Assembly: GCF_000607165.1 (NCBI RefSeq) | Contig: NZ_JFZG01000024.1 | Span: forward strand, 372,001 to 436,000 | Direction: 5' to 3' | From: Ralstonia pickettii | GTDB lineage: Bacteria; Pseudomonadota; Gammaproteobacteria; Burkholderiales; Burkholderiaceae | Length of the DNA stretch: 64,000 bases | In this document: positions 15,487-23,415 of the stretch, piece by piece | Position numbering within the stretch: position 1 is the stretch's first letter | How the letters are laid out: every line of letters begins with the position of its first letter | Position numbers and translations under genes: made by a program | Notes under the pieces: model-generated | Seen by the model: the letters and a program-made list of their open reading frames with translations, nothing else | What the model was told of the DNA's origin: nothing | Databases searched by the model: none

Positions 15487-15882
15487 GTGTCGGAACAAGA
15501 CAAGCAGGCCGGCCGCGCACGCCGTGCGCAGGTGATGGGCGACGCATTTGTTGAACGTGCGATGAGCGGATTGGATGCGTTCTCGGCACCGCTGCAGGAT
15601 TGGCTCAACGAGCACGCCTGGGGCAGCACGTGGCAGCGTGACGGCATCGACCTCAAGACGCGCAGCCTGTGCACGTGCGCGATGCTGGCCGCGCTCGGCC
15701 GCAGCACTGAACTGAAGGGCCACGTGCGCGGCGCGATCAACAACGGCGCAACGGCGGTGGAGATTCGCGAAGTGCTGCTGCATAGCGCCATCTATGCCGG
15801 CGCGCCGGCGGCCGTCGAGGCGTTTCGTTCGGCGCGTGAGGTGCTCAATGAACTCGGTATCCAGATCGAAGAGGCGCGGTAG
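15487..15882 (+). CDS. Carboxymuconolactone decarboxylase-family protein (PcaC-like), GTG start
   Basis: The protein has 131 residues, close to PcaC length. The core reads DLKTRSLCTCAMLAALGRSTELKGHVRGAINNG and TAVEIREVLLHSAIYAGAPAAVEAFR, which follows PcaC (4-carboxymuconolactone decarboxylase) motif by motif, including the ELK.HVRGA.NNG block. The reaction belongs to the protocatechuate branch of the beta-ketoadipate pathway, but no other pca gene is here, so a stand-alone family role is equally possible. It lacks the CxxC of AhpD-type peroxidase members. The GTG start has CGGAGGAG at good spacing. Confidence 0.8.
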   Translation: MSEQDKQAGRARRAQVMGDAFVERAMSGLDAFSAPLQDWLNEHAWGSTWQRDGIDLKTRSLCTCAMLAALGRSTELKGHVRGAINNGATAVEIREVLLHSAIYAGAPAAVEAFRSAREVLNELGIQIEEAR

Positions 15883-15918
15883 TCGGGGCTGGGCTATGCC
15901 AGCTGATACCTGATCGAC

Positions 15919-16728
15919 ATGGATGCCTTCGACGACGATCTGACGCGCTTTGCCGCCCACGGTGCTGGACCGCTGCCGGCCGCCGTTGAGCAAGGCCATG
16001 TCGAGCACGACGGTGCCCGCATCTGGTATGCGACCTTCGGCGCCGGCACACCTGTGATCCTGCTGCATGGCGGGCTTGGCCATAGCGGCAATTGGGGGTA
16101 TCAGGTTCCGGCACTCATGAGGGGGGGCTACCGCCCAATCGTCATTGATAGCCGTGGGCACGGCCGCAGCACACGCGACGCACAGCCTTACGCCTACACG
16201 CGCATGGCATCCGACGTGCGGGCCGTCATGGATGCGCTGCAGATTGACCGCGCGGCGTTCATCGGCTGGAGCGACGGTGCTTGCGTTGCGCTCACCCTGG
16301 CCATGCAGACGCCGGAACGCGCCGCCGGCGTGTTCTTCTTCGGCTGCAACATGGACCCAAGCGGCACCACGCCCTTTTCGCCCACGCCCGTCATCGATCG
16401 CTGCTTTGCGCGCCACCGAAAGGATTACACCGCGCTCTCATCCACACCTAGCGACTTCGATGCATTTGTCGCGGCCGTCACTGAAATGATGCAGACGCAG
16501 CCGAATGCAACAGCCGAAGCGTTGGCGGGGACCCGTGTGCCGGTAACCATCGCTCAGAGCGAACACGACGAGTTCATCCGGCCCGAGCACGCGCAGTATC
16601 TCGCGCGGACCATTCCTGATGCGCAGTTTGTGTTGCTGCCCGGCGTGAGCCATTTCGCGCCGTTGCAGCGGCCGGCGTTGTTCAACGACGCCGTGCTGGC
16701 GTTTCTGCACGGACTTCCTCTGCCCTGA
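15919..16728 (+). CDS. Alpha/beta-fold hydrolase
   Basis: The 269-residue soluble protein has the oxyanion segment VILLHGGLGHSGNWGYQVP, DSRGHGRS, the nucleophile elbow GWSDGACVAL (Ser near residue 113), the acid in EHDEFIRPEHA and the His in PGVSHFAPLQRP. A complete Ser-Asp-His triad is therefore present. The subgroup resembles carboxylesterases and PcaD-like enol-lactone hydrolases. Its position next to a PcaC-like protein, 36 bases upstream, invites a shared aromatic-degradation role, but this is an inference. No signal peptide is seen. Confidence 0.85.
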   Translation: MDAFDDDLTRFAAHGAGPLPAAVEQGHVEHDGARIWYATFGAGTPVILLHGGLGHSGNWGYQVPALMRGGYRPIVIDSRGHGRSTRDAQPYAYTRMASDVRAVMDALQIDRAAFIGWSDGACVALTLAMQTPERAAGVFFFGCNMDPSGTTPFSPTPVIDRCFARHRKDYTALSSTPSDFDAFVAAVTEMMQTQPNATAEALAGTRVPVTIAQSEHDEFIRPEHAQYLARTIPDAQFVLLPGVSHFAPLQRPALFNDAVLAFLHGLPLP

Positions 16729-16770
16729 GTCGCGTGGAGGTCTGGCGCGTTTGCGCAACACTGCGCCGCG

Positions 16771-16809
16771 CGTTATCCACAGAATCAGTGGGTAAGCCTG
16801 TGGATAACG
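16771..16809. promoter_or_regulatory. Inverted pair of perfect DnaA boxes
   Basis: TTATCCACA (16773-16781) and its complement TGTGGATAA (16799-16807) both match the DnaA-box consensus exactly and face each other across 17 bases. With flanks they make a 12-bp perfect palindrome (CGTTATCCACAG and CTGTGGATAACG). It lies between two convergent genes, so it is not a promoter element and has no T-tail. Confidence 0.5.
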
Positions 16810-16868
16810 ATGCCCGATCGCGATACCACGCGGTTCGCAGTCCTTTGCTGACTGCGTAGGCAGGCAGC

Positions 16869-17372
16869 TCAGTTGCTCGAAACTGCCGTGCTGTAGGTTG
16901 CCTTGATTGCCTTGTGCCGTGCTTCCATTTCCTGACGCAGCGTGCGGCGCTGCTGCGCGGCTTCGAAGCGTTCCTTTTCTTCGGTGTTGGCGGGCGCCAG
17001 CGGCGGCACGTCGGCCGGTTTGCCTTCGTCATCCACCGCCACCATCGTGAAGTAGCAGCTGTTGGTATGGCGCACGACCTGGTTGCGGATGTTCTCCGTC
17101 ACAACCTTGATACCGATTTCCATCGACGTGCGGCCGGTGTAGTTGACCGACGCGAGGAACGTCACCAGTTCACCCACATGAATTGGCTGGCGAAACACCA
17201 CCTGGTCCACCGACAGCGTCACGACGTAGCGGCCGGCGTAGCGGCTCGCGCACGCATACGCAACCTGATCGAGAAACTTGAGGATGTGGCCGCCGTGTAC
17301 GTTGCCGGAAAAATTGGCCATGTCGGGCGTCATCAGCACGGTCATGCTGAGCTGGTGGGATTGCGTATTCAT
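16869..17372 (-). CDS. Acyl-CoA thioesterase, hotdog fold (YciA/ACOT type)
   Basis: The protein has 167 residues and one hotdog domain. The motif MANFSGNVHGGHILKFLDQVAY carries the Asn/Asp catalytic-type residues of the acyl-CoA hydrolase family. VTLSVDQVVFRQPIHVGELV and TSMEIGIKVVTENIRN follow. Members hydrolyse short to long acyl-CoAs and help balance free CoA. The last 40 residues are charged and helical. It is monocistronic and its start region backs onto the copper operon. Chain-length preference cannot be read from sequence. Confidence 0.88.
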   Translation of the reverse strand: MNTQSHQLSMTVLMTPDMANFSGNVHGGHILKFLDQVAYACASRYAGRYVVTLSVDQVVFRQPIHVGELVTFLASVNYTGRTSMEIGIKVVTENIRNQVVRHTNSCYFTMVAVDDEGKPADVPPLAPANTEEKERFEAAQQRRTLRQEMEARHKAIKATYSTAVSSN

Positions 17373-17545
17373 GGGGGCGTTGATGCTGGAATGATGGGAA
17401 AGCAGTGCGCGCAGAAATGGGTACGCAGCAGGCCGTCATTGTGCCGCGCTCGACTCATCTTGTGCTGCGTTGCGCGAAATTTGATGGCATCGCGCTACAC
17501 TACCGGTTTTCCGCGGCAAACGATTTTCAGCCCGTCCTGTCTTCC

Positions 17546-17941
17546 ATGCACCGATTGCTGACCCGCCTCCTGCTCTGGCTGGTTGTCCTGGCACTGCCCC
17601 TGCAAGGTTTTGCCGCGACGGCCATGATGGCGCGCGGCGGTGCAATGGACGATGCGATGGTTGCCATGGCAATGCCGGATGACGGCGCCGTCATGTCTGA
17701 CGTCTGCCATGAGCACGAAGACGCCATGGCTGCCGACAGCGAGCCGAAAGCGCCGGCGCAGTCGCACTGCAAGACATGCCCGATCTGCGCGGCCTGTTCG
17801 CTCGGTTCGGTCGTCCCTCTGGCCGCCAGTCTTGGCGTGCCGCCGATCAAGCTGCCGGCCGCTGCGCCGCGTGGCCTTGCTGTTTCCTTCCGCAGCTTCA
17901 TTCCCGAAGCGCTGCAACGTCCACCCTCGATTCGCGTTTGA
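17546..17941 (+). CDS. Exported Cys/His/Met-rich protein, DUF2946-like, first gene of the copper operon
   Basis: This 131-residue protein has a signal peptide (MHRLLTRLLLWLVVLALPLQ, cut near GFAAT). The mature part is Met- and His-rich (CHEHEDAMAA). A tight cysteine cluster follows, HCKTCPICAACSLGS, before a second hydrophobic stretch. The arrangement resembles DUF2946 proteins that head copper-resistance operons in Ralstonia and Cupriavidus. It probably binds Cu(I)/Cu(II) in the periplasm or senses it. The ATG at 17546 is chosen because the signal peptide begins there; the frame is open back to 17405. Confidence 0.65.
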   Translation: MHRLLTRLLLWLVVLALPLQGFAATAMMARGGAMDDAMVAMAMPDDGAVMSDVCHEHEDAMAADSEPKAPAQSHCKTCPICAACSLGSVVPLAASLGVPPIKLPAAAPRGLAVSFRSFIPEALQRPPSIRV

Positions 17942-18037
17942 CGCCACCAGTCCGTCCATAGAACGGGCTGGCCTCTGGTTTTGCGGCTCCGTGCACCACA
18001 CGCGGCCGTACGGCATCACGCTTGATCGAGGTTTCTC

Positions 18038-18385
18038 ATGTTTTCCACACGATGGTTCTTGGCCGCCGCACTGCTGGCGCTGACGCTGGCGCCGCCATGG
18101 GTGTTGGCGCAGGGTGGGGCGTCTGCGCCGGCAGCTCCTCCGGCTGATCCACTGAATGCGGACGCGGCTGTGCCGGTTGTAGCCGCGCCGCGCACATTCG
18201 ACAGCTACCACGCGTATCGCGATACCGGCCCCGCACCCTGGCGCGAGACCAACGCTGCCGTGAGCCCCAAGTCAGACGCTTCTGCGGAAGGCGGCCACGC
18301 AGGGCACGCCATGCCAGCGAGCGCACCAGCCGCCACCTCCAACAAGCCTGCCGGCGGGTCCATGCCCGGCATGCACCACCACTAG
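18038..18385 (+). CDS. Exported Met/His-rich protein of the copper operon
   Basis: The protein has 115 residues and a clear signal peptide (FLAAALLALTLAPPWVLAQG). The mature part is low in complexity and rich in Ala and Pro. It contains FDSYHAYRDTGPAPWRETNA, then metal-ligand clusters GGHAGHAM and SMPGMHHH at the C-terminus. I do not know a named family. The content suggests periplasmic copper binding, and it sits eight bases before the efflux lipoprotein gene, so it is surely cotranscribed. Confidence 0.65.
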   Translation: MFSTRWFLAAALLALTLAPPWVLAQGGASAPAAPPADPLNADAAVPVVAAPRTFDSYHAYRDTGPAPWRETNAAVSPKSDASAEGGHAGHAMPASAPAATSNKPAGGSMPGMHHH

Positions 18386-18393
18386 GAGGCGCC

Positions 18394-19803
18394 GTGCTCA
18401 AACCATCCACACGCCGCCTCGCCCTGTGCGCGCTGGCCGCCACGCTGCTGCTGGGCGGCTGCGCCACCATCACGCAAGACAGCGGGTTCAAGACCGTTGC
18501 CGATGTGGCGCGCGATAGGCTCGGCAAAGACGCCACGTGGCAGCGTTCACCAGAAGCACGCGACAGCGCAGCGCAACGCACGCGCGAGCTGCTCGCCCAG
18601 CCGCTGACGATGGACAGCGCCGTGCAGATCGCACTGCTGAACAACCATGGCCTGCAGGCTTCGTATGCGGAGCTGGGTCTATCCGAAGCCGCGCTCGTGC
18701 AGGCCAGCCGCCTGCCGAATCCCGGTTTCAGCTTCAAGCGCACACGCAGCGGTGATGACCTGTCGATCGAGCGCACGTTCTCGCTGTCGTTCCTGAACCT
18801 GCTGACGCTGCCGATGGCCACGCGCATCGAAAGCCGTTACTTCGAGCAGACCAAGCTGCTGGTTGCCAACCAGATGCTGCAGGTGGCGGCCGATACGCGC
18901 CGCGCATACGTCAATGCCGTGGCGGCGGAGCAATCCGCGCGCTATGCCGAGCAGGTTCAGCAAGCCGCCGAAGCCGGTGCCGAGTTCGCCAAGCGCCTGG
19001 CTTCGGCCGGCAACTTCAGCAAGCTTGATCGGGCACGCGAACAGGCCTTCTATGCGGAAGCCACTGCCACCCTCGCGCGCACGCGCCAGCAGGCGCAGGC
19101 CGAACGCGAGGCGTTGATTCGCCAGCTTGGGGTGTGGGGCGCAGATACCGGCTTCCAGTTGCCGGATCGGCTGCCCGACCTGCCGAAGGATCGCCCCGAA
19201 CTGCAGCAGATCGAGGCCTACGCGCTGCGCAACCGGCTCGACATCCAGGCGGGCAAGTTGCAGGTCGATGGCTTGGCGTCGTCGCTGGGGCTCACACAGG
19301 CAACGCGCTTCATCAACGTGCTCGACCTCGGTTACGTGCGCAACAGCAAATCGAACGAGCCACGCGAAACGGGCTACGAGATCGGCATCGAGATCCCGCT
19401 GTTCGACTGGGGCGGCGCCCGCGTGGCGCGTGCGCAGTCGATCTACATGCAGGCCGCCGATCAGCTTGCCGACACGGCGGTGCGTGCGCGTTCCGAAGTG
19501 CGCGAATCGTACGTGCGCTATCAGACGACATATGACCTCACGCGCCACTACCGCGACGAGGTGGTGCCCGTGCGCAAGACCATCTCCGACGAGATGCTGC
19601 TGCGCTACAACGGCATGCTCGTGAGCGTGTTCGAGCTGTTGGCCGATGCGCGCGAGCAGGTGAATGCCGTCAACGGCTATATCGACGCGCTGCGCGGCTA
19701 CTGGATTGCGCAGACCGATCTGCAGATGGCGCTGGGCGGCAAGTTGCCGCCGGCCGAAGCAAACGCGACTGCCCCTGCGCCCAACTCTCCTCAAGGACAC
19801 TGA
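18394..19803 (+). CDS. TolC-type outer-membrane efflux lipoprotein (CusC/CzcC-like)
   Basis: The product has 469 residues, with a lipoprotein signal ending in LLLGGCA (lipid-modified Cys near residue 23). Two outer-membrane-efflux repeats follow, as seen from the paired helical segments ALLNNHGLQASYAELGLSEA and IPLFDWGGARVARAQSIYMQ, the latter being the typical second-repeat signature. Such proteins form the outer-membrane channel of RND metal pumps. No RND pump or membrane-fusion gene is in the window, so the partner must be elsewhere or the channel acts with the periplasmic oxidase system. It ends two bases before the multicopper oxidase gene. Confidence 0.88.
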   Translation: MLKPSTRRLALCALAATLLLGGCATITQDSGFKTVADVARDRLGKDATWQRSPEARDSAAQRTRELLAQPLTMDSAVQIALLNNHGLQASYAELGLSEAALVQASRLPNPGFSFKRTRSGDDLSIERTFSLSFLNLLTLPMATRIESRYFEQTKLLVANQMLQVAADTRRAYVNAVAAEQSARYAEQVQQAAEAGAEFAKRLASAGNFSKLDRAREQAFYAEATATLARTRQQAQAEREALIRQLGVWGADTGFQLPDRLPDLPKDRPELQQIEAYALRNRLDIQAGKLQVDGLASSLGLTQATRFINVLDLGYVRNSKSNEPRETGYEIGIEIPLFDWGGARVARAQSIYMQAADQLADTAVRARSEVRESYVRYQTTYDLTRHYRDEVVPVRKTISDEMLLRYNGMLVSVFELLADAREQVNAVNGYIDALRGYWIAQTDLQMALGGKLPPAEANATAPAPNSPQGH

Positions 19804-19805
19804 AC

Positions 19806-21104
19806 ATGGTTTCCCGACGTCAATTTCTCGGCGGCACGGGCGCGGCCATGCTGGGCGCGGCGATGGTCTCGCGCGCCGGTGCGGCCTCGCTGCCTGAAGC
19901 ACCGCTGCAATCGAAGCCCGCCACACAGCCGCCGCTCGCGCCGCCAAACGGCCGGCCCTACAACCCCGTCGTCACGCTCAATGGCTGGACGCTGCCGTGG
20001 CGCATGCGCGGCGGCTGGAAGGAGTTCCACCTCGTGGCCGAACCGGTCGAGCGCGAATTCGCGCCCGGCATGACGGGCCACCTGTGGGGCTACAACGGCC
20101 AGAGCCCCGGCCCGACGATCGAATGCGTGGAAGGCGATCGCGTGCGCATCTTCGTCACCAACAAGCTGCCCGAGCACACCACGGTGCACTGGCACGGCAT
20201 GATCCTGCCCGCCGGCATGGACGGTGTGGGCGGTCTCTCGCAGCCGCACATCCCGCCCGGCAAGACCTTCGTCTACGAGTTCGAGATGAAGAAGTCCGGC
20301 ACCTTCATGTACCACCCGCATTCCGACGAGATGGTGCAGATGGCGATGGGCATGATGGGCTTTATCGTCGTGCATCCGAAAGACCCGGCGCAGCACCGTG
20401 TAGACCGCGACTTTGTCTTCCTGCTCGCCGCGTACGACATCGACCCCGGTTCATACACGCCCCGCGTGGCCCAGATGACCGACTTCAACATGTGGACGTG
20501 GAACAGCCGCGTCTTCCCCGGCATCGACCCGTTGCCCGTACGCCTTGGCGATCGCGTGCGCATCCGCATGGGCAACCTCACGATGACGAACCACCCGATG
20601 CATCTGCATGGCCACACCTTCGAAGTCGCCGGCACCGACGGCGGCTGGGTCCAGCCCAGCGCGCGCTGGCCGGAGGTGACGACGGACATTGCTGTGGGCC
20701 AGATGCGTGCCATCGAGTTCATCGCGGATAACCCTGGCGATTGGGCTTTTCATTGCCACAAGTCGCACCACACGATGAACGCCATGGGGCACAACGTGCC
20801 GACCATGATCGGCGTGCAGCAGAAGGATCTCGCCAAGAAGATGAACGCGCTGGTGCCCGACTACATGGGCATGGGCCAGGCCGGCATGGCCGACATGGGC
20901 GAGATGGAGATGCCCCTGCCCGACAACACGCTGCCGATGATGACGGGGCAGGGCCCATTCGGCGCCATCGAAATGGGCGGCATGTTCACGGTGATGAAGG
21001 TGCGACGCGATCTGCCGCGCAACAGCTATGCAGACCCCGGTTGGTACAAGCACCCCAAGGGCACTGTCGCCTACGAATACACCGGCAGTGGCATCGACGA
21101 CTGA
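19806..21104 (+). CDS. Tat-exported multicopper oxidase
   Basis: This is a 432-residue protein. The twin-arginine leader MVSRRQFLGGTGAAMLGAAM shows export in folded form, as for other periplasmic copper oxidases. Copper ligands are visible: HWHG near residue 130, YHPHSD, HPMHLHGHTFEV and the Type 1/trinuclear HCHKSHHTMNAM. The Cys in HCHKS and the four His-X-His motifs make a full MCO set. The region after residue 350 is Met-rich (MGMGQAGMADMGEMEMPLP), like the Cu(I)-binding insert of CueO/CopA. The expected role is oxidation of Cu(I) to the less toxic Cu(II) in the periplasm. Start chosen for the Tat motif. Confidence 0.92.
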   Translation: MVSRRQFLGGTGAAMLGAAMVSRAGAASLPEAPLQSKPATQPPLAPPNGRPYNPVVTLNGWTLPWRMRGGWKEFHLVAEPVEREFAPGMTGHLWGYNGQSPGPTIECVEGDRVRIFVTNKLPEHTTVHWHGMILPAGMDGVGGLSQPHIPPGKTFVYEFEMKKSGTFMYHPHSDEMVQMAMGMMGFIVVHPKDPAQHRVDRDFVFLLAAYDIDPGSYTPRVAQMTDFNMWTWNSRVFPGIDPLPVRLGDRVRIRMGNLTMTNHPMHLHGHTFEVAGTDGGWVQPSARWPEVTTDIAVGQMRAIEFIADNPGDWAFHCHKSHHTMNAMGHNVPTMIGVQQKDLAKKMNALVPDYMGMGQAGMADMGEMEMPLPDNTLPMMTGQGPFGAIEMGGMFTVMKVRRDLPRNSYADPGWYKHPKGTVAYEYTGSGIDD

Positions 21105-21140
21105 GCAATGCCGGAATCCACATCCAATACGAGCCCCTAC

Positions 21141-21629
21141 ATGCAACGCTATCTGATCCGCTCCACCCTCCTGGCCGTGCTGATGTCGACGGCCGCCATC
21201 GCTCACGCATCCGGCAGTCACGCCGGCGGGCATGACCATGGCGACGCAGCCATCGGTGAACCCGGCGACGCCGCCCATATCACACGCACCGTGCGCGTCG
21301 ACATGACCGACACCATGCGCTTCACGCCCGCGCAGATCACGGTGCAGCGCGGCGAGACAATCCGCTTCGAGGTCGCCAACAGCGGCCAGGTGCGGCACGA
21401 GATGACGCTGGGCACGCCGGCTGACCTCGTCGCCCACGCCGAGCAGATGCGCAAGCACCCCGAGATGGAGCACGCCGACGGCAACGCCGTCACCGTTGAC
21501 CCAGGCCAGCGCGGCGAGATCGTCTGGCACTTCACGCGCACCGGCTCCGTTGAGTTTGCCTGTCTGCAGCCCGGACATTTCGAAGCCGGCATGCGCGGCG
21601 CCGTGCAGGTGCGCGGCAACAAATCCTGA
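21141..21629 (+). CDS. CopI-like periplasmic cupredoxin
   Basis: The protein has 162 residues. A signal peptide (RSTLLAVLMSTAAIAHASG) leads to a His-rich stretch (GSHAGGHDHGD), then a plastocyanin/azurin-like domain: FTPAQITVQRGETIRFEVAN, with His in GQVRHEMTLG and Cys, His and Met in FACLQPGHFEAGM. These four are the type 1 copper ligands. CopI proteins confer copper tolerance in Rubrivivax and Vibrio. The frame opens at 21108, four bases after the oxidase stop; ATG 21141 is preferred because the leader starts there, though the earlier ATG is possible. Confidence 0.85.
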   Translation: MQRYLIRSTLLAVLMSTAAIAHASGSHAGGHDHGDAAIGEPGDAAHITRTVRVDMTDTMRFTPAQITVQRGETIRFEVANSGQVRHEMTLGTPADLVAHAEQMRKHPEMEHADGNAVTVDPGQRGEIVWHFTRTGSVEFACLQPGHFEAGMRGAVQVRGNKS

Positions 21630-21666
21630 TCTCTCCCCAGCCACGTCTTTCGACAAGGAGCCCACT

Positions 21667-21987
21667 ATGTTTCGTCATGCCCTGATGCTGACCGCGCTGC
21701 TGGCCGGTGCACCGTTTGTTCACGCGGCTGGAGATGCCCCTTCCGCCCCTGCGGCTACCGCTGCCGCCCCAATGTCAGAAGGCGAGATCAAGAAGATTGA
21801 CACCGCCGCCGGCAAACTGACCATCAAGCACGGCCCGCTTGAGAACCTCGGTATGGAACCCATGACGATGGTCTTTCGAGTGCAGGACCCGGCCACGCTT
21901 ACCAAAGTGCACGTTGGCAGCAAAGTGCGCTTTGTCGCCGAGAAGGTGAACGGCGCATTGACTGTGACGGCGTTGGACGCGCAGTAA
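21667..21987 (+). CDS. CusF-like periplasmic copper-binding protein
   Basis: The protein has 106 residues with a signal peptide ending near FVHAAG. A CusF/CusX fold follows with KIDTAAGKLTIKHGPLENLG, MEPMTMVFRV and VGSKVRFVAEKVNGALTVTA. The Cu(I)/Ag(I) site of CusF uses a His, a stacking Trp and two Met; here the His and the MTM pair are present but the Trp position is occupied by Met (GMEPMTM). Such variants are common next to copper oxidases. It probably hands Cu(I) to an efflux pump or to the oxidase. It is the last gene of the operon; AAGGAGCC precedes the ATG. Confidence 0.85.
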   Translation: MFRHALMLTALLAGAPFVHAAGDAPSAPAATAAAPMSEGEIKKIDTAAGKLTIKHGPLENLGMEPMTMVFRVQDPATLTKVHVGSKVRFVAEKVNGALTVTALDAQ

Positions 21988-22282
21988 CACGAAGGCGGGC
22001 GGACTGCCGTCTGCCCGCGCAATCGATGCCGTGGGCGGGCGGCTCGGGGCCAAGAAACACAATGCGCTGAAAGATACTTACGGTAAAGTGAGGGCCGCTG
22101 CAGATGCGAGTGGCAAGCTGAGTCGATGTGCTGCCTGATAGGAGATGCACGATAGACCGTACCGTGCGTCAGCGGCGAGCAGGAAGTGGATCGTGCGCCA
22201 CTTGAATCTGCGTGTTGGGGGCTGAAACATTTCGCTCGAAAAGCGACGCCCTGGGTTTAATTTCCGCGGCATCTTTTGGTTC

Positions 22283-23290
22283 ATGCGTCATCTCAAATAC
22301 CGCTTGAGCAGAGTCTCTGCAAAAAAATTCTGGTATTACTTTTCGAATGCTTCAAGCCATTTCCTGGCCCGCGCTACCAAAAATGGAAGAGCTGAGGCGC
22401 TTCTGAAAAGAAAAGGTGGCCACGGGGGCAAGCAGGACGTCATTGATCGATTGAGTTATTACAACTCGATTTCGGAGTCATTCGACCCGAGCCGCAATGC
22501 CGTGGAGTATTCGAACTTCTTGTTGAAATCCTCAACAAGCACCATCGTCGACAAGGATTGTGAAATAGGAAGCACCTATTTTTATGATCTTGTCGACTTG
22601 ATGGATTATTTTGGTCCGGGCTATTGCTTTGACTACGACTGCGGCGACGTCACTGCCGAGCCGAACCACCCGGCGTTTGTGAAGAGCCGTCCCATCAAGA
22701 GCAGCTCCCATAACGGGGTTCTCTTGAAGTTGGACGCCATCCGGCATTTTGCGCTGGCACGCGACACGATCGATTTCCACGACAAGAAGCCCATGGCGGT
22801 TTTTCGTGGCCCTTGCCATCAGGAACATCGCAAAGCGTTTGTCGAGCGCTGTCACGACTTGGCAAACGTTGACATCGGCGACACTCGAAAATCGGAACTT
22901 GGGAAGGCGACTTACAAATCGCCCATGACGATTGCCGAGCAATTGCAATACAAGTTCATTGTGAGCGTCGAGGGAAACGATGTTGCGACGAATCTCAAAT
23001 GGATCATGTCCTCCAATTCGCTTTGCTTCATGAGGCGGCCTCGTTATGAGACGTGGTTCATGGAGGGGAGACTGATTCCGGATGTGCATTATGTCTTGCT
23101 GAAGGACGATTATTCTGACCTTCAGGAAAAAATGGAGCATTACCGGAAGCACCCCGGCGATGCACTGGCGATCGTTCGCAACGCCAATCGATGGGTGGCG
23201 CAATTCATGAATCGCGATCAGGAGCGCTTGCTCGGTTTGATGGTGATCGCAAAATATTTCCGACTGTCGGGCCAACAAGCCTTTTGGTAA
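22283..23290 (+). CDS. Glycosyltransferase family 90 (CAP10-like) protein
   Basis: The 335-residue protein has GT90/CAP10 motifs in the C-terminal half: KPMAVFRGPCHQEHRKAFVE, KSPMTIAEQLQYKFIVSVEG, NDVATNLKWIMSSNSLCF and MRRPRYETWFMEGRLIPDVH. Family members add xylose or glucose to polysaccharides or lipopolysaccharide; bacterial ones modify LPS core or O-antigen. Codon use is markedly AT-richer than in neighbours (many TTT, AAA, ATT, TTG), a sign of lateral acquisition, as is usual for LPS-decorating genes. It is isolated: no sugar-nucleotide or LPS genes adjoin it. There is no signal peptide. Confidence 0.85.
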   Translation: MRHLKYRLSRVSAKKFWYYFSNASSHFLARATKNGRAEALLKRKGGHGGKQDVIDRLSYYNSISESFDPSRNAVEYSNFLLKSSTSTIVDKDCEIGSTYFYDLVDLMDYFGPGYCFDYDCGDVTAEPNHPAFVKSRPIKSSSHNGVLLKLDAIRHFALARDTIDFHDKKPMAVFRGPCHQEHRKAFVERCHDLANVDIGDTRKSELGKATYKSPMTIAEQLQYKFIVSVEGNDVATNLKWIMSSNSLCFMRRPRYETWFMEGRLIPDVHYVLLKDDYSDLQEKMEHYRKHPGDALAIVRNANRWVAQFMNRDQERLLGLMVIAKYFRLSGQQAFW

Positions 23291-23415
23291 AGCCCGACCA
23301 GGACAACGCGCATTGCGTTTGATCCTGAGCAGGCCAGTCGTGGGGCGGGTCTGCAACGCATACGGCGGCGCGTTACACTCGTTGTCTTTCGCCGTCTCCG
23401 TGCGCTTTTTCCACC

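Noticed and set aside
15487-16728. beta-ketoadipate (pca) operon from the CMD and hydrolase genes
   Set aside because: Only two generic family members are present and no other pca gene or PcaR/PcaQ site is visible, so pathway naming is not supported.
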